Assembly: GCA_946614435.1 (NCBI GenBank)
Contig: CAMOGW010000004.1
Coordinates: 1 to 64,000 of the forward strand
DNA length: 64,000 bases
Origin: an uncultured Prevotella sp.
Lineage (GTDB): Bacteria; Bacteroidota; Bacteroidia; Bacteroidales; Bacteroidaceae
Direction: 5' to 3'
Position 1 is the first letter of the stretch. Each line of letters opens with the position of its first letter. The position numbers and the translations under genes are program-made. This document shows, one piece after another, positions 42,726-52,400 of this stretch. The notes under the pieces are model-generated. The model searched no databases. It saw only the letters and a program-made list of their open reading frames with translations, and was not told where the DNA came from.

Positions 42726-44099
42726 TTACTGCATGTCGTAAACCACTTGCATGAGCTGTTTGCCCAGTTCGTCGGCCTCCTGCATGGTCTGCGCCTCGCT
42801 ATAGACGCGGATGATGGGCTCGGTGTTCGACTTGCGCAGGTGAACCCACTTCGTGGGGAAGTCGATCTTCACGCCGTCTATGTCGTTGACCACTGCGTCC
42901 TTGTTGGCTGCAAACATTTCCTTCACTTTCACGAGAATGGCATCGACATCGGTCTCGGGGGTGAGGTCGATGCGGTTCTTCGCAATCTGATAGTCAGGGA
43001 AAGTCCTGCGCAGCTCGCTGGCCTTCATGCCTTTCTGAGCTAATGAGGAAAGGAACAGTCCTATGCCTACGAGGGCGTCGCGACCGTAGTGGCTCTCGGG
43101 ATAGATGACACCGCCGTTGCCTTCGCCGCCTATGACAGCTCCCACTTCCTTCATCTTCGTGGTCACGTTCACTTCGCCCACGGCAGCAGCAGTATATTTG
43201 CCGCCATGCTTCTCGGTGACATCCCTTAACGCACGTGTTGATGAAAGGTTGCTCACGGTGTTGCCTTTGTCGTGAGAAAGAATATAGTCGGCTACGCTGA
43301 CGAGCGTGTATTCCTCGCCGAACATCTTTCCGTCCTCGCAGATGAAGGCCAGACGGTCAACGTCCGGATCGACCACGATGCCGAGATCGAAGCCTCCCTG
43401 GCGCATCTTGTCCATGATGCCCTGCAGGTTCTTCTCCAACGGCTCGGGATTGTGGGCAAACTGGCCGCTGCACTCACCGTTGAGAATCTCGAAGTCAACG
43501 CCCAGTGCCTTGAACAACTCGGGCAGGATGATGCCGCCCACACTGTTGATGGTGTCGGCACAGACGCGGAACTTGCGCTGGCGAATAGCCTCTGTATCAA
43601 CCAGTCGCAGGTCGAGCACCGACTGCACGTGGCGCTGGTTCATGGTGTCGTCCTTAATCACGCGGCCCAGCTTCTCTACGGGAGCATAGTTGAAGTCCTC
43701 AGCTTCGGCGATGCGCAGCACTTCGGCTCCGTCGGCAGCTGTGAGGAACTCGCCCTCGCGGTTGAGCAGTTTCAGTGCGTTCCACTGTGTGGGATTGTGG
43801 CTGGCGGTGATGATGATGCCGCCGTCGGCCTCGTGCCAGCGCACGGCCAGTTCGGTGGTAGGTGTGGTAGCCAGACCTATGTCGATCACTTCATAGCCCA
43901 TGCCTACGAGCGTGCCGCACACCACGTCGCGCACCATAGGTCCTGAGATGCGCCCGTCGCGTCCCACCACAATGCGTTTACCGCCAATGAAAGTGGCGTA
44001 TGCAGTAGTAAACTTAACGATGTCTAATGGATTGAGTGTGTTGCCCGTGCGTCCGCCGATTGTTCCACGGATGCCTGAAATCGATTTGATAAGTGTCAT
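42726..44099 (-). CDS. glmM: Phosphoglucosamine mutase
   Basis: 457 residues, alpha-D-phosphohexomutase superfamily. The phosphoserine loop is TASHNPTQWNALK, the metal loop is DPDVDRLAF, the sugar-binding loop is GGEGNGGV, and the phosphate-binding loop is RKSNTEPIIRVYSEA. It converts glucosamine-6-phosphate to glucosamine-1-phosphate for cell-wall precursors. The order DHH-DUF4827-glmM recalls a conserved Bacteroidales operon. Its ATG overlaps the DUF4827 stop by 4 bases. Confidence 0.9.
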   Translation of the reverse strand: MTLIKSISGIRGTIGGRTGNTLNPLDIVKFTTAYATFIGGKRIVVGRDGRISGPMVRDVVCGTLVGMGYEVIDIGLATTPTTELAVRWHEADGGIIITASHNPTQWNALKLLNREGEFLTAADGAEVLRIAEAEDFNYAPVEKLGRVIKDDTMNQRHVQSVLDLRLVDTEAIRQRKFRVCADTINSVGGIILPELFKALGVDFEILNGECSGQFAHNPEPLEKNLQGIMDKMRQGGFDLGIVVDPDVDRLAFICEDGKMFGEEYTLVSVADYILSHDKGNTVSNLSSTRALRDVTEKHGGKYTAAAVGEVNVTTKMKEVGAVIGGEGNGGVIYPESHYGRDALVGIGLFLSSLAQKGMKASELRRTFPDYQIAKNRIDLTPETDVDAILVKVKEMFAANKDAVVNDIDGVKIDFPTKWVHLRKSNTEPIIRVYSEAQTMQEADELGKQLMQVVYDMQ

Positions 44100-44716
44100 A
44101 ATATTGGTGAACGTTGAAAATTAATTTCGTAGTAGAATGGAATCACATTGCCCGACGAAACCGTGTGGCCTTGGGTGTGGGGTACGATGAGACACACCTT
44201 CGACACGTCTTGGGTGTCTGTGGCCTCGCCCACATTGATGTAGGTGAGCGGTACGAGCCAGCCGGCGGGAACCGATGCACCATAGAAGGAGAACATGCCT
44301 CCATAGGTGAATGTGGCCGTGATGGTGGTGCCGTTCTTGCTCACGCTCATGATGTCGGGATCGTAAGGCGAGAACAGGTTGGTCATGATTTTTGCCGTAT
44401 CGGAGAGGTTCACCTCCTTGAAGCGGATGTATAGGCGGCTGTTCTCCTTGTCTTGCAATGGTGTGCCGGCCCCTTTGTTGGAAATGTGCATATAGACGCC
44501 CGTGTTGTTCATATAGACAAACTGGTTGCCCGGCGTAGTGCAGCCTTGCGCGTTGAAGGTGGCTTCGTCAATGACCTGAATGCTTCTTGCACTAATGAAG
44601 TTCTCTATGTATTCACGCTCTTTCTTTTTCTGGTCAGCATAAGTTTCATATTTGTTGCAGGAAAAGAATGACAGCATGCAGATGAATGCTATGAAAAAGG
44701 GGATGACTCTTCTCAT
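44096..44716 (-). CDS. DUF4827-type lipoprotein
   Basis: 206 residues. FIAFICMLSFFSCNKYETYADQ gives a lipobox (FFSC), so the protein is lipid-anchored. The mature part (ISARSIQVIDEATF, NNTGVYMHISNKG, PAGWLVPLTYINVG) resembles FKBP-like/DUF4827 proteins. Function is unknown. A -7 box TAATTTTG sits on the minus strand at 44756 to 44749, so it can be expressed apart from the upstream DHH gene. Confidence 0.85.
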   Translation of the reverse strand: MRRVIPFFIAFICMLSFFSCNKYETYADQKKKEREYIENFISARSIQVIDEATFNAQGCTTPGNQFVYMNNTGVYMHISNKGAGTPLQDKENSRLYIRFKEVNLSDTAKIMTNLFSPYDPDIMSVSKNGTTITATFTYGGMFSFYGASVPAGWLVPLTYINVGEATDTQDVSKVCLIVPHTQGHTVSSGNVIPFYYEINFQRSPIL

Positions 44717-44830
44717 TGTCTTTTTGTTCTCTTTTTGAAATATTGCGACAAAATTACGAAATTAATCTGAAAGGCCGATGTCTTTTGCTTTCAGATTTAT
44801 TGTATTTATCTGTTTTTTACTATTTTTGGG

Positions 44831-45868
44831 CTATTTCAGCAAGTGGCTGAAGGCGTGGATGGCTTGCTCTGCTATCTGCGTAGCCTCCTTGATGGAGCAG
44901 TTGAGCCGTCCGCCCGAGGCATTGAGGTGTCCGCCGCCGTTGAAGAAGCGTGCTGCCATCTCGTTGCAGGGGAACTGATCGACCGAGCGCAGGCTGACCC
45001 ACACCAGGTTGTCGTGCTCCGTGTCTTCACGGAGTGAGATGCTCAGCTTGTGGCCTTTGATTTGGAGCGGCATGTTCACGAGTCCCTCGGCATCGCCTTT
45101 CATGAAGTGGAACCGCTTCAGGTCGCTGCGCGTCAGTGTGAAGTAGGAGGCATGGTTTGCGGCATCGACCACCAGTTTCTCGAGCATGACGTAGCCCATC
45201 AGGCGCAGGCGGTTCTCCGAAAAGTTGTGATATACGTTGCGGTAGATCTTGTCCTTATTGATGTGCTTGGTGAGCAGTTGGCTGATGATGAAATAGACGT
45301 CGCAGTCATCCGAGTTATAAGTGAACGCGCCCGTATCGGTCATCATGCCGCAGTAGATGGGGACGGCGAAGTGCTTCGTCTGCTGTTCGAAGCACCCCAG
45401 TTGCCATGTGAGCCTGAACACCAGTTCGCAGGTGGATGAGGCATTGGGGCGCGAAAGTGTGATGGCCGTGGGAATGTCGGGATTCAGGTGATGGTCGATG
45501 AGCACTTTCTTTGCAGGCGACTGTTCGAACGCCTGCTTCATGTCGTCGAGACGTGAGCTGGAATTGAAGTCGAGACAGAAGATGAGGTCGGCATGCTGCA
45601 GTGTCCAGTCGCAGCCCTCGCGGTGCTTGTCGTAGCGAATGATTTTCTCGCTGTTGGGCAACCATTGCAGGAAGTCGGGGTACTGGTCGGGCACAATGAT
45701 CTGAGCTTTCTTTCCAAAGCTCGTGTTCAGCACCTCGGCCCATCCTAAGCAGGAGCCGAGGGCATCGCCGTCAGGATTCTGGTGGCACACGCAAATAATC
45801 GTTTCGCTCTCATGAATCAGCGACCTCAGTAGCTCGCATTGTTCTTGTGTAAGAATATCTTTCAGCAT
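44831..45868 (-). CDS. DHH/DHHA1 phosphoesterase, NrnA-like
   Basis: 345 residues from the ATG at 45868; the 13-residue longer frame would begin upstream of the promoter. DHH motifs: HQNPDGDALGS, CLDFNSSSRLDDM, KVLIDHHLNPD and GMMTDTGAFTYNS; DHHA1 end: FNGGGHLNASGGRL. Such enzymes use Mn2+ to degrade nano-RNA or pAp, hence nrnA-like. It is the first gene of the leftward operon with DUF4827 and glmM. Confidence 0.9.
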   Translation of the reverse strand: MLKDILTQEQCELLRSLIHESETIICVCHQNPDGDALGSCLGWAEVLNTSFGKKAQIIVPDQYPDFLQWLPNSEKIIRYDKHREGCDWTLQHADLIFCLDFNSSSRLDDMKQAFEQSPAKKVLIDHHLNPDIPTAITLSRPNASSTCELVFRLTWQLGCFEQQTKHFAVPIYCGMMTDTGAFTYNSDDCDVYFIISQLLTKHINKDKIYRNVYHNFSENRLRLMGYVMLEKLVVDAANHASYFTLTRSDLKRFHFMKGDAEGLVNMPLQIKGHKLSISLREDTEHDNLVWVSLRSVDQFPCNEMAARFFNGGGHLNASGGRLNCSIKEATQIAEQAIHAFSHLLK

Positions 45869-45876
45869 AATGGCTG

Positions 45877-45884
45877 CAAAGGTA
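45877..45884 (-). promoter_or_regulatory. -7 box of the DHH gene
   Basis: TACCTTTG on the minus strand only 8 bases before the ATG at 45868, so the transcript is nearly leaderless. Confidence 0.6.
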
Positions 45885-45975
45885 AGAAAATAAATTGGAA
45901 TATGCACAAATTTTGCCCGTCTCTTTGAGGGAGGCGGGCAAAGATGGGATAGGGTGGTCAGAATGGTCCCGACCC

Positions 45976-46917
45976 TTAGAACAGCTTGTTGGGATAGATG
46001 CCCTCGTCAACGAGCTTCTTGATGCGCTCCACGGTGGCCTCACGGTCGGCAGCGTAGGTCACGCCGAACCACTTAGAGGTGGTGTCGAGCACCTCAACGG
46101 TAGAGGTACCTTCGTTGATGAGCTTGTTCACCATCAGGGGAATGAAGAACTCGGCCTTCAGGTTCTCCATGTTCTTCGGATCGCTCAGGAACTCCTTGAA
46201 GTAAGCCTCAGAGTGCTCGAAGTAGTCGGGCGTGAAGCCCCACATGTTCATGGATACAGGCACGTTCTCCTCCAGTGGCTGCCACTTGCCCTGCTCGTCT
46301 TTGTAGCGGATGGCCTCGCCCTCAGCACCTGCATTCGAGCCGTCGGCAGCACAACGCACAATCTCAGTGCGCTCAACAACGTCGGTGAGGTGACGCTTTT
46401 CATTGAAAGCACACACACCACGAGCCACGGTTCCGTTCTCGCTCAAGGTGTTGCTAACGCGGAAGCCCACCATGGCATATTCGTTCTTTGAGTCTTCCTT
46501 CAGGCCGGAGAGAAACTTGCCAATCTGCATGAAAGCGTCGCGTCCGTAGAAGTCGTCGCAGTTGATGACGCAGAACGGTTCTTTGATGACATCCTTACCC
46601 ATGAGCACGGCGTGGTTGGTTCCCCAAGGCTTCACGCGGCCTTCGGGCACCTTAAAGCCTTCGGGCAGTGCGTCGAGGGCCTGGAAGCAGAGCTCGCAGG
46701 GCACCTGGCCTTGATATTTGGAGAGAATCTGTGTGCGGAACTGCTCCTCGAAGTCCTTGCGGATGACCCATACGATTTTTCCGAATCCGGCCTGAATGGC
46801 ATCGTAGATGCTATAGTCCATGATCGTTTCACCGTTGGGGCCCAGACCGTCGAGCTGCTTGAGTCCACCATAGCGGCTGCCCATGCCGGCAGCGAGAAGG
46901 AATAGTGTAGGTTTCAT
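45976..46917 (-). CDS. Sugar-phosphate nucleotidyltransferase family protein
   Basis: 313 residues. FLLAAGMGSRYGGLKQLD is the nucleotide-binding loop of NTP_transferase enzymes (GxGxR...K). VINCDDFYGRDAF carries the metal aspartate and NMWGFTPDYFE the sugar-binding end. It would join a sugar-1-phosphate to a nucleotide, though the substrate is unknown. TATTTTTG (46966 to 46959) is its -7 box. Confidence 0.88.
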   Translation of the reverse strand: MKPTLFLLAAGMGSRYGGLKQLDGLGPNGETIMDYSIYDAIQAGFGKIVWVIRKDFEEQFRTQILSKYQGQVPCELCFQALDALPEGFKVPEGRVKPWGTNHAVLMGKDVIKEPFCVINCDDFYGRDAFMQIGKFLSGLKEDSKNEYAMVGFRVSNTLSENGTVARGVCAFNEKRHLTDVVERTEIVRCAADGSNAGAEGEAIRYKDEQGKWQPLEENVPVSMNMWGFTPDYFEHSEAYFKEFLSDPKNMENLKAEFFIPLMVNKLINEGTSTVEVLDTTSKWFGVTYAADREATVERIKKLVDEGIYPNKLF

Positions 46918-46958
46918 TGTTTAATGTCTTTTAAAGTTATAAAGTTAATTAGTACGTG

Positions 46959-46966
46959 CAAAAATA
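46959..46966 (-). promoter_or_regulatory. -7 box of the nucleotidyltransferase gene
   Basis: TATTTTTG on the minus strand, about 42 bases before the ATG at 46917. Confidence 0.5.
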
Positions 46967-47023
46967 GCAAAAAAAGCGAAGAGTGGAGCGTGATGGGCAA
47001 AGAATTTGCAAAAATTAATAGTT

Positions 47024-49459
47024 TTAGAACGGATAACCGATGGCGATGTGCAGTGTGTGCATGTCGGCGAACTTCTCGATGTTGAAGTAGCCCGACTTGG
47101 CTGTCTTGTAAGGCACGTGCAGACCGAAGCCCCAGTCCACGCGCAGCACCAGGAATTCCAGGTCGTAGCGCAGGCCTATGCCCGTGCCGGTTGCCAGCTG
47201 TTGGGGAAATCTGGAGAAACTGAAGTTTAATTCGTCAACCGTATCATTGTAGCTCAGTAAGGCAGCACGGTCTTCCTCGTTCATGTCGGGGGTGGGGGAG
47301 ATGGTGTAGTCGCGTGTTGTCCACACGTTGCCGGCATCGAAGAAGAGGGCACCGTGCAGGTTGCCAAACAGCCGGTAGCGCAGTTCCAGGTTGACCAGTA
47401 GCTTCATGTTGCCGTGTTGGTGCAGGTAGGAATACTGCTGATTTTCAAGTTTGGGGAACGAGCCTGGTCCTATGCTGCGTGCAGGGAAGGCTCTCACGCT
47501 GTTGGCACCACCTATGTAGAAGCCTTCGGTGAAGGGATAGTCAGACGAATTGCCGAAGGTCCAGAGGTAGCCGAAGTTGCCGTGAACCACTAATTTGCCG
47601 TTGCCTAATACCGGCCACGTCTTGGTGTAGTCGGTCTCCATCTTCAGGAACTGCGAGTATTGGGTTCTGAAGAGCTTCTTGCCTTTCTCGTTCCAGCTGC
47701 GGCCTGTTGCCATATAGATAAGCGATGTGATGTTGCCCGATTCCTGGAGGGTGGTCTCCCATTTGAAGGGACATGCTTCATCTTTCCTGCTCACGTAGGT
47801 GTAGGTGTATTGCATCTTGGGAATCAGGTAGTCGTCCATTGTAGTCAGCAGATAGGGGTGTTCCACCAGAATGTTCATGAATTGCTCCGTGAAGCTGCTC
47901 TTGTACTGATACTTCAAGGTGAGCGGTATGAACTGATGCTTGTTCTGTTCGGTGTTCTGCCAGTTGTATCCCCATTCGGCTGAGAGAATGTTCATTCTGT
48001 AGTAATTGGGGCGCATGATGATGTCGTAGGAGAACTTTGCTTTCGTCCAGGGCGTGGCATAGTAGGGGGCGCGTCGCTTGATTCTTCCGTCTCTGAGCCT
48101 TCTCACCAGCCGGTTGTTCACGAACGGGGCTATGATGCGTGGAAATTCGACGGAGGCATCGGCACCGAAGGCGTATGAGTTGGCATGGTTGCCGTTGGTC
48201 TGCCACTCATACGAGCCGTGCAGGTTGATGTCGAGCTTCTCGCCTCCGCGAAACGCATTTCGGCGTGTGACGCCTATTTTCAGCTCGGGGCCCATGCGCC
48301 CGATGGTTCGGTTCTTCAGGTTGCCTTCTATGTAGAAGTCATAGGGCTTGTCGAACGTGCAGGTGAGTGTCATGTCGAGCGTGTCGGTGCCGGCCCGTGG
48401 GGTGAACTGGAAGTCGGTCGAGGAGTACAGTCCGACGGAGTTGATGTTCTGTGCCGAGGCCATGTGCTTGTCGTAGCTGTAGAGCTCGCGTGGGCGCAGC
48501 TTCAGGTCGCGCAGGATGACACCTGTCCGTATGGGTGAGCGCTTGCCGCTGTAATAGACGGTGAGGTATTTCCGTCCTATACTGTCGGTAGGCTGGTCGC
48601 CGGCAGTGCGCCGCATCCTGATGTTCATCTTGCCGATGTACCATTTCTTCAGCGCGTTCTCGGGCAGCGAGTCGGCCATCTGCAGGCGTAGCAGTGCCTT
48701 GTTCGGAATCTCGAACGTGTCGGCCAGATAGGAGGCATAGCTGTTATTATAAAAGTAGTAGCCGTTGTTGCGGAACAGCTGTGTGAGGCGAGTGCGCTCG
48801 GCATCCATCTTCGACACGGAGAAGGGCGCGTTCTTCTCTATGTAGGATTCGGCCTGTGTGGAGTCTATGAGGTGCTTCATGGGGGCGGGGAATCCGTTGT
48901 AGCTCATGCTGTCGATGAGGAAGAGCGTGTCGGGGCGCACCGAGTAGGCCACCTTGGCCTCTTTCGGATTCTTCAGCGTCAGCACCTCGTAGTTCACGTC
49001 GCCGTGTAGATAGCCATTGTTGCGCAGCACCGTCTTGGCCACCGATGCCCGCAGGGCCGGGTTCACGGTGCTCATGAGCACGGGCGGCTTGCCGAAGGTC
49101 TTGCTCAGCCATTGCTTGAACTTGCTCTTCGAGCCGTTGCAGGAATTATAGATCCAGAGGCTGATGGGAAAGGGAGTGCGATAGTAGGGCGAGCCGAACA
49201 CAGCGCCGTTGGGTGCCGTGGCCAGTGCCGCTTCCAGTTCGGCTTGCGTGGAGGCGAGATGCTCTTCGTAGAGGGTGGAGTCGGCGTGCTCGTATTTTAT
49301 CTTTTTCAGCCCGGCAAACAGTTGGTCGTCCTCGGGTATGTTTGTGGTTGAGCAGGATGCAAGGAGCCATAGCAGGAGTGAGCACAGCGCAAGTTCTTGC
49401 ATGCGTGCCGCCTTCCTGTCCTGGCCGTTCTGTTTGCTGTATGAGAGGATGGTCTTCAT
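47024..49459 (-). CDS. tamL: TamL-type outer-membrane lipoprotein (BamA/TamA family)
   Basis: 811 residues. LLLWLLASCSTTNIPEDD is a lipobox, the feature that distinguishes Bacteroidetes TamL from TamA. POTRA-like repeats follow (PVLMSTVNPALRASVAKTVLRNNGYLHG, RLTQLFRNNGYYFYNN), then a 16-strand barrel with FYIGGANSVRAFPARSIGPGSF (the VRGF/Y-like lid motif) and a C-terminal HTLHIAIGYPF ending in phenylalanine. It acts with TamB in outer-membrane protein or lipid transport. The ATG overlaps the tamB stop by 4 bases. Confidence 0.9.
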   Translation of the reverse strand: MKTILSYSKQNGQDRKAARMQELALCSLLLWLLASCSTTNIPEDDQLFAGLKKIKYEHADSTLYEEHLASTQAELEAALATAPNGAVFGSPYYRTPFPISLWIYNSCNGSKSKFKQWLSKTFGKPPVLMSTVNPALRASVAKTVLRNNGYLHGDVNYEVLTLKNPKEAKVAYSVRPDTLFLIDSMSYNGFPAPMKHLIDSTQAESYIEKNAPFSVSKMDAERTRLTQLFRNNGYYFYNNSYASYLADTFEIPNKALLRLQMADSLPENALKKWYIGKMNIRMRRTAGDQPTDSIGRKYLTVYYSGKRSPIRTGVILRDLKLRPRELYSYDKHMASAQNINSVGLYSSTDFQFTPRAGTDTLDMTLTCTFDKPYDFYIEGNLKNRTIGRMGPELKIGVTRRNAFRGGEKLDINLHGSYEWQTNGNHANSYAFGADASVEFPRIIAPFVNNRLVRRLRDGRIKRRAPYYATPWTKAKFSYDIIMRPNYYRMNILSAEWGYNWQNTEQNKHQFIPLTLKYQYKSSFTEQFMNILVEHPYLLTTMDDYLIPKMQYTYTYVSRKDEACPFKWETTLQESGNITSLIYMATGRSWNEKGKKLFRTQYSQFLKMETDYTKTWPVLGNGKLVVHGNFGYLWTFGNSSDYPFTEGFYIGGANSVRAFPARSIGPGSFPKLENQQYSYLHQHGNMKLLVNLELRYRLFGNLHGALFFDAGNVWTTRDYTISPTPDMNEEDRAALLSYNDTVDELNFSFSRFPQQLATGTGIGLRYDLEFLVLRVDWGFGLHVPYKTAKSGYFNIEKFADMHTLHIAIGYPF

Positions 49460-52400
49460 TTCTTTCTTGTTGTTCTGACTGTATCGGTCTTCGTGGTGTT
49501 GGCTCTTGTCGAGTCTTTTCGCGTAGTGCTCCAGGCACCGTTGCGCATGCCTTGGTTCTGGCTGCTCTGGCTGCTCTGACTGTCTTTTCCCCAGATGCGG
49601 AAGATGTCTTTCAGCGTGTTCAGCTTGCGCTTGTAGATGTAGCCTGCGCCGTATTCTCCCGTGTAGCCCTCCAGCCAGTCATAGACGTTCTGGTTGTAGA
49701 ACAGCTTGAGATACTGGTTCGAGGTGGGCGTCAGCCTGTATTCCATTGACACGTTGTCGAAGAAGGTCTGGTCCTTGGCCTGCACCTCCGCGCCGGTCGA
49801 TACCTTTCCGCCAATCTGCACTTTCAGTCGGTTGTTCCAGAAGCGCTTGGCAAACTTGAAGGAGTAGTCGGTCTGCATTTGGCCGGAGGCATTGGTGTTG
49901 TTGTCGAGTCCGAAGCTGAGGTCAACCGTCTTCAGTGCGCTGCCGGTGATGCTGTTGATCTCGTTCTGCAGGAACGTGTTGAGGGCGTTGTTCATGGAGA
50001 AGTTGCGCGTGTTGCCGTCGCTCAGGTACATGCCCGTGGTGAGCATGGTGACGGCCAGCTTGCCTCGCTGCTCGGCGGTCATGGAGTTCAGCTCCGACGA
50101 AACGCTCACGTCCTCGGGTGCTGAGATGATGAATTCCAGTCCCATGTCGTTCAGCGACTTGGTGATGACCACGCCGCAGTCGAAGGCCACGCTTCGGGTC
50201 TGTCCCTCGTTCGTCACGCTGGTCTTGGTGTGCTCGGTGGCCGTGATGTTCAGTCGGGGGTTGGTCATGTCGCCCGTGAACTCTACGTAGCTGCCGTCCT
50301 GAATGTTGAACGTCTTGAGCGGAATGACTGGGAGCGAGTATCTCATGGTGCCGCTGTTCAGCGTGTAGCGCCCCATGAGGTGCATGCCGTCGTTGTCGAG
50401 CTTCAGGTTCAGCGTGCCGCCTCCTAAGAGGTCAACGTAGTTGGACTGTTGGGCGTTTAGTCCGCACAGGATGTGGGTGCCATCGTCTATGTTGATGGTC
50501 ATGTCGGCTGTGAAGCCGTCGGGCTTCGGCCTGTCTATCACCATCTGTGTAGAGTCGGTGAAGTCGGTGAACTTCACCAGCTCGTCCATTCGGTTGTCGG
50601 ATGACAGCGGCGAGTCGAGCAGCAGGTAGGTCAGGTCGGTGGTGCTGAGCACGTCGATCGTGCCGCGCATGCGCAGCCTGTCGAGCGGTCCGCCCATGAA
50701 GGCCCTCAGGTTCACGAACGCCTTGCCGTAGGCTATCGACTCCTTGGCCTGCTTGGCATTGATGAGCTGGAAGTCTTGTGCCCTCATGCGTATGCTCATG
50801 GTGATGTTGTCGGTGTCGTGGAAGTCGATGTTGCCCATGATGTTGAGCGGGTTGTTGTTATAGGCATACATCGTGAAGTTCTCCAGCAGCAGCTTCGAAT
50901 CGACCACGCGCACGGGGTCGTTGTCGAACCGCAGTCTCACGCCGTAGGGAATACTGATGAGATAGGCTGAGTCCAGGAACAGCTCGCCGTTCACCTGAGG
51001 CTTCGAGGTGGAGCCTTTCACCGAGAGTTCGCCTTCGGCAAAGCCCTCTAAGCCCACCAGCTGGTTGGTCACGAAACCGTTCACGATGTTCATCGGCGTG
51101 TGCTGTAGCGAGAGTGTGGCATCCATATAGCCCTCGCCTGCATTCTGGTAGCTGCCGGTGAGGTCCATCACCTCCTTGCCCTCCAGCATCATCACGGCCT
51201 GCACGGCATGGGTGTCGTCCTCGCGCTGCATATACACCAGTTCGGTGCTCACGTTGCCGATGGGGCTTGTCTCGTAGGTCATCTTGGCCACGTGCATGTC
51301 GCTGGCCACCGAAATCTTCTGCTCCTGATTCATCATGAGGTGGAAGTCGCCGTCCAGGATGCCGGTGATGTGGGGCGTGTAGGGAATGACCGAGGTGAGC
51401 TTGTCCAGGTCGAACCGGTTCAGGCTCACGGTGAGGTCCTGCAATAGGGTGGAGTCCTGATTCTCTGAGTATATCTTCACGCCCGTTCCGTCGTCGGCCA
51501 GCAGTTCCACGTCGGCTTTCAGCTTCATGTCGCGCCCTAAGTGCAGGAAGTTCTCCTTGTTCAGCGTGAACTCCCGGTAGCCCAGCGTGGGGCGCTCGGG
51601 CAGCAGCTTCACGCTCATGCCGTCCTGCTCCATCGAGGCCGACGCGCCGATGCGCAGTCCGAGCTCGTTGCGGGCATCGTAGAAGCGCAGTCCCACCACG
51701 GCACCGCGCTTGTGCAGGTGTCCGTCGAGCAGGGCGTTGAACACGAACTGCGGATTGCGCCGATTGTTGGTCACCTGTCCCTGATAGGTCAGTCCGTGCT
51801 CGGAGTCGCGCAGGTGCAGCCTGACGGTGTCAATTCGCGTAGAGTCGATGTTGAGCGAGTAGATGTGTATGTCGCCGTTGATGCCCTTCTCGGCTGAGGT
51901 GCTGAGGTCGGCCTGCATGTCCTTGAAGTAGATGCCCACCGACGACTGCATGAGCCTCACGATGGGGTTCTGTCGTCCGCTCTTGATGTAGAGCTTGGCC
52001 GTGGGCCACATGGCCTTGATGACCGTCTGGTTCAGCATGCGCTGGTGCAGCTGCTCCATGAGCGTGTCGGTCAGGAGGCTGAACCTGTCGAGGAGCGGTT
52101 CGTAGCCGCCGCTGGCATCGGCCTTGATCACCATGTCGCCGCTCTGCACGCGCAGCAGCGTGGTGTCGGGCTGCGTGCGGATGGTGAGGCCCACGTCGTC
52201 GGGGCGGAACGTGTTGACGGAGTCCTGTATGTAGATGTCGCCGATGAGGCCCGACACCTTGTACCTGTCGTCTAAGTTGCTCTGGAAGTCGATGTGTCCG
52301 CACATGCCCACCCGCAACTGCTTGTCCACCAGCTGCATGGCATAGAGGTCCAGCTTCTGCACGTCGGTGCTCAGCGTGGCGGCTATGTCCTTGGTGCTGA

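Noticed and set aside
45915..45939. Hairpin GCCCGTCTC/GAGGCGGGC as a terminator
   Set aside because: No T-run follows on either strand, and it lies between two leftward genes near the DHH promoter, so its role is unclear.
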